NCBI RefSeq assembly: GCF_947502065.1 | Contig: NZ_CANMYE010000004.1 | Coordinates: 186,001 to 250,000 of the forward strand | Length of the DNA: 64,000 nt | Direction of reading: 5' to 3' | DNA from: an uncultured Pseudoteredinibacter sp. | GTDB lineage: Bacteria; Pseudomonadota; Gammaproteobacteria; Pseudomonadales; Cellvibrionaceae | Shown: piece by piece, positions 61,901 to 64,000 of the stretch | How positions within the stretch are numbered: position 1 is the stretch's first letter | Layout of the letters: each line of letters starts with the position of its first letter | Program-made: the position numbers and the translations under genes | The notes under the pieces: model-generated | What the model was told of the DNA's origin: nothing | What the model saw: the letters and a program-made list of their open reading frames with translations, nothing else | Database searches by the model: none

Positions 61901-64000
61901 ATAGCGTTAAAGTTGAACCTGCAGCGGCATTGCCAACCACCACACCAAAGACAGTATCTTGGCCTTCATCAACCGTAACATCACCCGTGCCGGTATTGGG
62001 TTGCCCAACATTTACAGTTGGCTCATTGGTGTCGTTAATAGTACCGGTAGCAGTATCACTCACATCCGTACCGTTACTGTTTAGATCTGCAGTTAAGGTA
62101 AATGTCTCGGAATTCTCATCGAGGTTATCAACAAGAGTGTTGGTACGAACATCAAGTGTTTGATTACCACCGTTGGTTAAAGTGATCTCGCCATTTGCCG
62201 GAACATCGATCCAAGTGGTTGTGCCCGCTTCACGATATTGAAAATCGCCACTGTTATAATCCTGCGGGCTGTTTGCGCTACCATCACTAAGTGATAGCGT
62301 TAAAGTTGAACCTGCAGCGGCATTGCCAACTACCACACCAAAGACAGTATCTTGGCCTTCATCAACCGTAACATCACCGGTGCCTGTACCAGGCTGCCCT
62401 ACATTCACGGTAGGCTCATTGGTGTCGTTAATAGTACCGGTCGCGGTGTCGCTCACATCCGTCCCGTTACTGTTTAAATCTGCAGTTAAGGTAAATGTCT
62501 CGGAATTCTCATCGAGGTTATCCACAAGAGTGTTAGTACGAACATCAAGTGTTTGATTACCACCGTTGGTTAAAGTGATCTCGCCATTAGCCGGAACATC
62601 GATCCAAGTGGTTGTGCCCGCTTCACGATATTGAAAATCACCACTGTTATAATCCTGCGGACTGTTCGCGCTACCATCGCTAAGTGATAGCGTTAAAGTT
62701 GAACCTGCAGCGGCATTGCCAACTACCACACCAAAGACAGTATCTTGGCCTTCATCAACAGTGACATCACCCGTGCCGGTATTGGGTTGCCCTACGTTCA
62801 CGGTAGGCTCATTGGTGTCGTTAATAGTACCGGTAGCATTATCACTAACATCCGTCCCGTTACTGTTTAAATCTGCAGTTAAGGTAAATGTCTCGGAATT
62901 CTCATCGAGGTTATCCACAAGAGTGTTAGTACGAACATCGAGTGTTTGACTACCACCGTTGGTTAAAGTGATCTCGCCATTAGCCGGAACATCGATCCAA
63001 GTGGTTGTGCCCGCTTCACGATATTGAAAATCACCACTGTTATAATCCTGCGGACTGTTCGCGCTACCATCGCTAAGTGATAGCGTTAAAGTTGAACCTG
63101 CAGCGGCATTGCCAACTACCACACCAAAGACAGTATCTTGGCCTTCATCAACAGTGACATCACCCGTGCCGGTATTGGGTTGCCCTACGTTCACGGTAGG
63201 CTCATTGGTGTCGTTAATAGTACCGGTAGCATTATCACTAACATCCGTCCCGTTACTGTTTAAATCTGCAGTTAAGGTAAATGTCTCGGAATTCTCATCG
63301 AGGTTATCCACAAGAGTGTTAGTACGAACATCAAGTGTTTGATTACCACCGTTGGTTAGGGCGATCTCACCATTGGCAGGCACGTCAATCCAAGTGGTTG
63401 TTCCTGCTTCGCGATATTGGAAATCACCCGTATTGTAATCAAGCGGGCTGTTAGCGCTGCCATCAACAAGTGATAGCGTCAACGTAGAACCTGCAGCAGC
63501 ATTGCCAACTACCACACCAAAAACAGTATCTTGGCCTTCATCAACCGTGACATCACCCGTGCCGGTATTGGGTTGCCCTACATTTACGGTAGGCACATTG
63601 GTGTCGTTAATGGTACCGGTAGCAGTATCACTCACATCCGTACCGTTACTGTTTAAATCTGCAGTTAAGGTAAATGTCTCGGAATTCTCATCGAGGTTAT
63701 CCACAAGAGTGTTAGTACGAACATCAAGTGTTTGATTACCACCGTTGGTTAGGGCGATCTCACCATTGGCAGGCACGTCAATCCAAGTGGTTGTTCCTGC
63801 TTCGCGATATTGGAAATCACCCGTATTGTAATCAAGCGGGCTGTTAGCGCTGCCATCAACAAGTGATAGCGTCAACGTAGAACCTGCAGCAGCATTGCCA
63901 ACTACCACACCAAAAACAGTATCTTGGCCTTCATCAACCGTGACATCACCCGTGCCGGTATTGGGTTGCCCTACATTCACAGTAGGCTCATTTGTGTCGT
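58926..64000 (-). CDS. Giant repetitive adhesin with VWA domain, type I-secreted (3' part; 5' beyond window)
   Basis: The frame is open to the window edge, so the N-terminus is missing; about 1690 residues are visible. They comprise seven near-identical 131-residue repeats plus one diverged copy (Calx-beta-like, VDEGQDTVFGVVVGN, SNGTDVSDTATGTINDTN), then a T1SS-143-type repeat (DDAGDNNPFTVSLSG, GIDHPVANVEDVLDLQFGI). A von Willebrand A domain follows with an intact MIDAS (DISGSM, T in GGWTNYDGA, D in LSDGEPT), then a C-terminal region ending IMQDEIALL, like T1SS substrates of the LapA/VCA0849 type. No RTX nonapeptides are seen in the visible part. It should act in adhesion or biofilm, probably exported by a LapBCE-like exporter not in this window. 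Confidence 0.9.
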   Translation of the reverse strand, partial: DTNEPTVNVGQPNTGTGDVTVDEGQDTVFGVVVGNAAAGSTLTLSLVDGSANSPLDYNTGDFQYREAGTTTWIDVPANGEIALTNGGNQTLDVRTNTLVDNLDENSETFTLTADLNSNGTDVSDTATGTINDTNVPTVNVGQPNTGTGDVTVDEGQDTVFGVVVGNAAAGSTLTLSLVDGSANSPLDYNTGDFQYREAGTTTWIDVPANGEIALTNGGNQTLDVRTNTLVDNLDENSETFTLTADLNSNGTDVSDNATGTINDTNEPTVNVGQPNTGTGDVTVDEGQDTVFGVVVGNAAAGSTLTLSLSDGSANSPQDYNSGDFQYREAGTTTWIDVPANGEITLTNGGSQTLDVRTNTLVDNLDENSETFTLTADLNSNGTDVSDNATGTINDTNEPTVNVGQPNTGTGDVTVDEGQDTVFGVVVGNAAAGSTLTLSLSDGSANSPQDYNSGDFQYREAGTTTWIDVPANGEITLTNGGNQTLDVRTNTLVDNLDENSETFTLTADLNSNGTDVSDTATGTINDTNEPTVNVGQPGTGTGDVTVDEGQDTVFGVVVGNAAAGSTLTLSLSDGSANSPQDYNSGDFQYREAGTTTWIDVPANGEITLTNGGNQTLDVRTNTLVDNLDENSETFTLTADLNSNGTDVSDTATGTINDTNEPTVNVGQPNTGTGDVTVDEGQDTVFGVVVGNAAAGSTLTLSLSDGSANSPQDYNSGDFQYREAGTTTWIDVPANGEITLTSGGNQTLDVRTNTLVDDLDENSETFILTADLNSNGTDVSDTATGTINDTNEPTVNVGQPNTGTGDVTVDEGQDTVFGVVVGNAAAGSTLTLSLSDGSANSPQDYNSGDFQYREAGTTTWIDVPANGEITLTNGGNQTLDVRTNTLVDDLDENSETFILTADLNSNGTDVSDTATGTINDTNEPTISVGQPNTGTGDVTVNEGENAVFGVLVGEAALNSQVELNLIAGTAGTPGDFNAALFQYRLGDSGPWVDLPANRIIDLPSGGNQLIQVRTDTVSDLIDEADETFTLSAELSSNGSNVSDTGLGTILDNDETPDNLQASSATVSEEGITPAGLPDSIGSPTDTTDSASATGTISFDDAGDNNPFTVSLSGPSGISSAGNAVVWSYDSGSRTLTGSYDDNGTPVTVATVVLDPLVSNAGSHSMDYTVTFERGIDHPVANVEDVLDLQFGISIDDGVNPVANSNFTVSVEDDSPLVEDVTRQIEVPPAQTNLMIVLDISGSMAGSNLALAKEAINRLIDTYEANGDVRVTIVGFSTSASVEQPYWQSSDAAKLDVDALSAGGWTNYDGALALAQTAYTGANNGNMLANAKNVLYFLSDGEPTAADGDVNVLANSPVVDQNSSPNNPDFGIQANEESAWIAFLNSNGVDAYSFGMGTGPTLASLNPIAFDGENGVDKDAIQVDDLNDLDDALQSTVEIPEVDGNLLGNLGGLFGADGGIILEFVDRRDTPNDSSDDVLYRYNRLTDEITNTQTGAVISGQTLVVTTALGAELTVDMVSGDYAYQANYQVTNDVSEYFGFRLLDVDGDVSQNSDPAAPDPNNALLTFNVTRASSSSSPFRIQRGESESILEEQDNIVMFPVADGISSVPATLLAETPHFANFEGLTGIDFGDILDTTEAESLDHWFADNVVTIVSSRAEEQANEEAPAADVYDAFMPDSPLSNAIMQDEIALL
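61230..63980 (-). repeat. Seven 393-bp tandem repeats within the adhesin gene
   Basis: Seven units of exactly 393 bp (131 codons) are nearly identical at DNA level; a diverged eighth lies at about 60837-61229. Variants cluster: the two units nearest the window edge share LVDGSANSPLDYNTG and IALTNGG, the other five share LSDGSANSPQDYNSG and ITLT. The two units nearest the diverged copy share DDLDENSETFILT. This points to recent duplication and gene conversion between neighbours. The array may continue beyond the window. Confidence 0.95.

Noticed and set aside
61537-63735. Series of 77-codon plus-strand frames starting MPTTTPKT
   Set aside because: They are antisense shadows of the adhesin repeats, recurring every 393 bp.

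Overview
The window looks like chromosomal DNA of a free-living, probably marine, Gram-negative gammaproteobacterium (a Cellvibrionales-like lineage is my best guess). The reasons are a TIGR01782-type TonB receptor beside a PhoX phosphatase, a PqiABC trans-envelope set, gammaproteobacterial Zur- and PhoB-type operators, sigma-28-type chemotaxis control, many acyl-CoA dehydrogenases and a large type I-secreted adhesin. I saw no rRNA, tRNA, CRISPR array, intact insertion sequence or prophage. Base composition is moderate and fairly even. Exceptions are the AT-rich accessory stretch at 1-3 kb and a few GC-rich palindromic elements near 51, 52 and 56.5 kb.

Layout. 0-3 kb: truncated amidase, tandem repeats (five 20-bp mini-hairpins, six 21-bp direct repeats), a hypothetical gene and a decayed tyrosine recombinase, i.e. 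the scar of an integrated element. 3-8 kb: divergent phoX and TonB receptor, each with a candidate Pho box. 8-16 kb: membrane protein, serine hydrolase, a small membrane protein with an apparent ATT start, an exported protein with an IPTL-CTERM-like tail, a chemoreceptor with a sigma-28 promoter, and an MFS transporter. 15.9-20.9 kb: the most interesting block, a four-gene cluster (DUF3348, DUF802, OmpA/MotB-like, DUF2894). It encodes what looks like a MotA/ExbB-type ion channel with a very long coiled-coil tail plus a peptidoglycan-anchored MotB-like partner, the same architecture as ZorAB but without the Zorya effectors. 21-24.4 kb: pqiABC. 24.5-31 kb: two exported PilJ-N-like proteins, a porin, YghU, a DUF2306 protein and a Zur-controlled MerC/COG0523 pair.

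31-42 kb: exported metallopeptidase, ClpP-fold lipoprotein, a two-component pair coupled to glyoxalase I, a SRAP/HMCES protein, a GAF hybrid kinase followed by a REC-GAF-GGDEF-EAL protein, and a PuuB-like oxidoreductase. 43-47.5 kb: soluble triple-PAS chemoreceptor, GNATs, a frameshifted GFA gene, MAPEG and small envelope proteins. 47.6-58.9 kb: TetR-Rieske oxygenase-acyl-CoA dehydrogenase, a putative immunity-like protein, a PQQ dehydrogenase-cytochrome c fusion, LuxR regulator, class III aminotransferase, and a divergent acyl-CoA dehydrogenase/TetR pair. 58.9-64 kb: 3' part of a giant repetitive adhesin with seven near-identical 393-bp repeats and a von Willebrand A domain, running off the window.

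Together the genes describe an organism that scavenges phosphorus and zinc, maintains its envelope (Pqi, the motor-like cluster), detoxifies electrophiles with glutathione (YghU, GloA, MAPEG, GFA), uses amines and acyl-CoAs, and switches between motility and attachment (chemoreceptors, c-di-GMP enzymes, adhesin).
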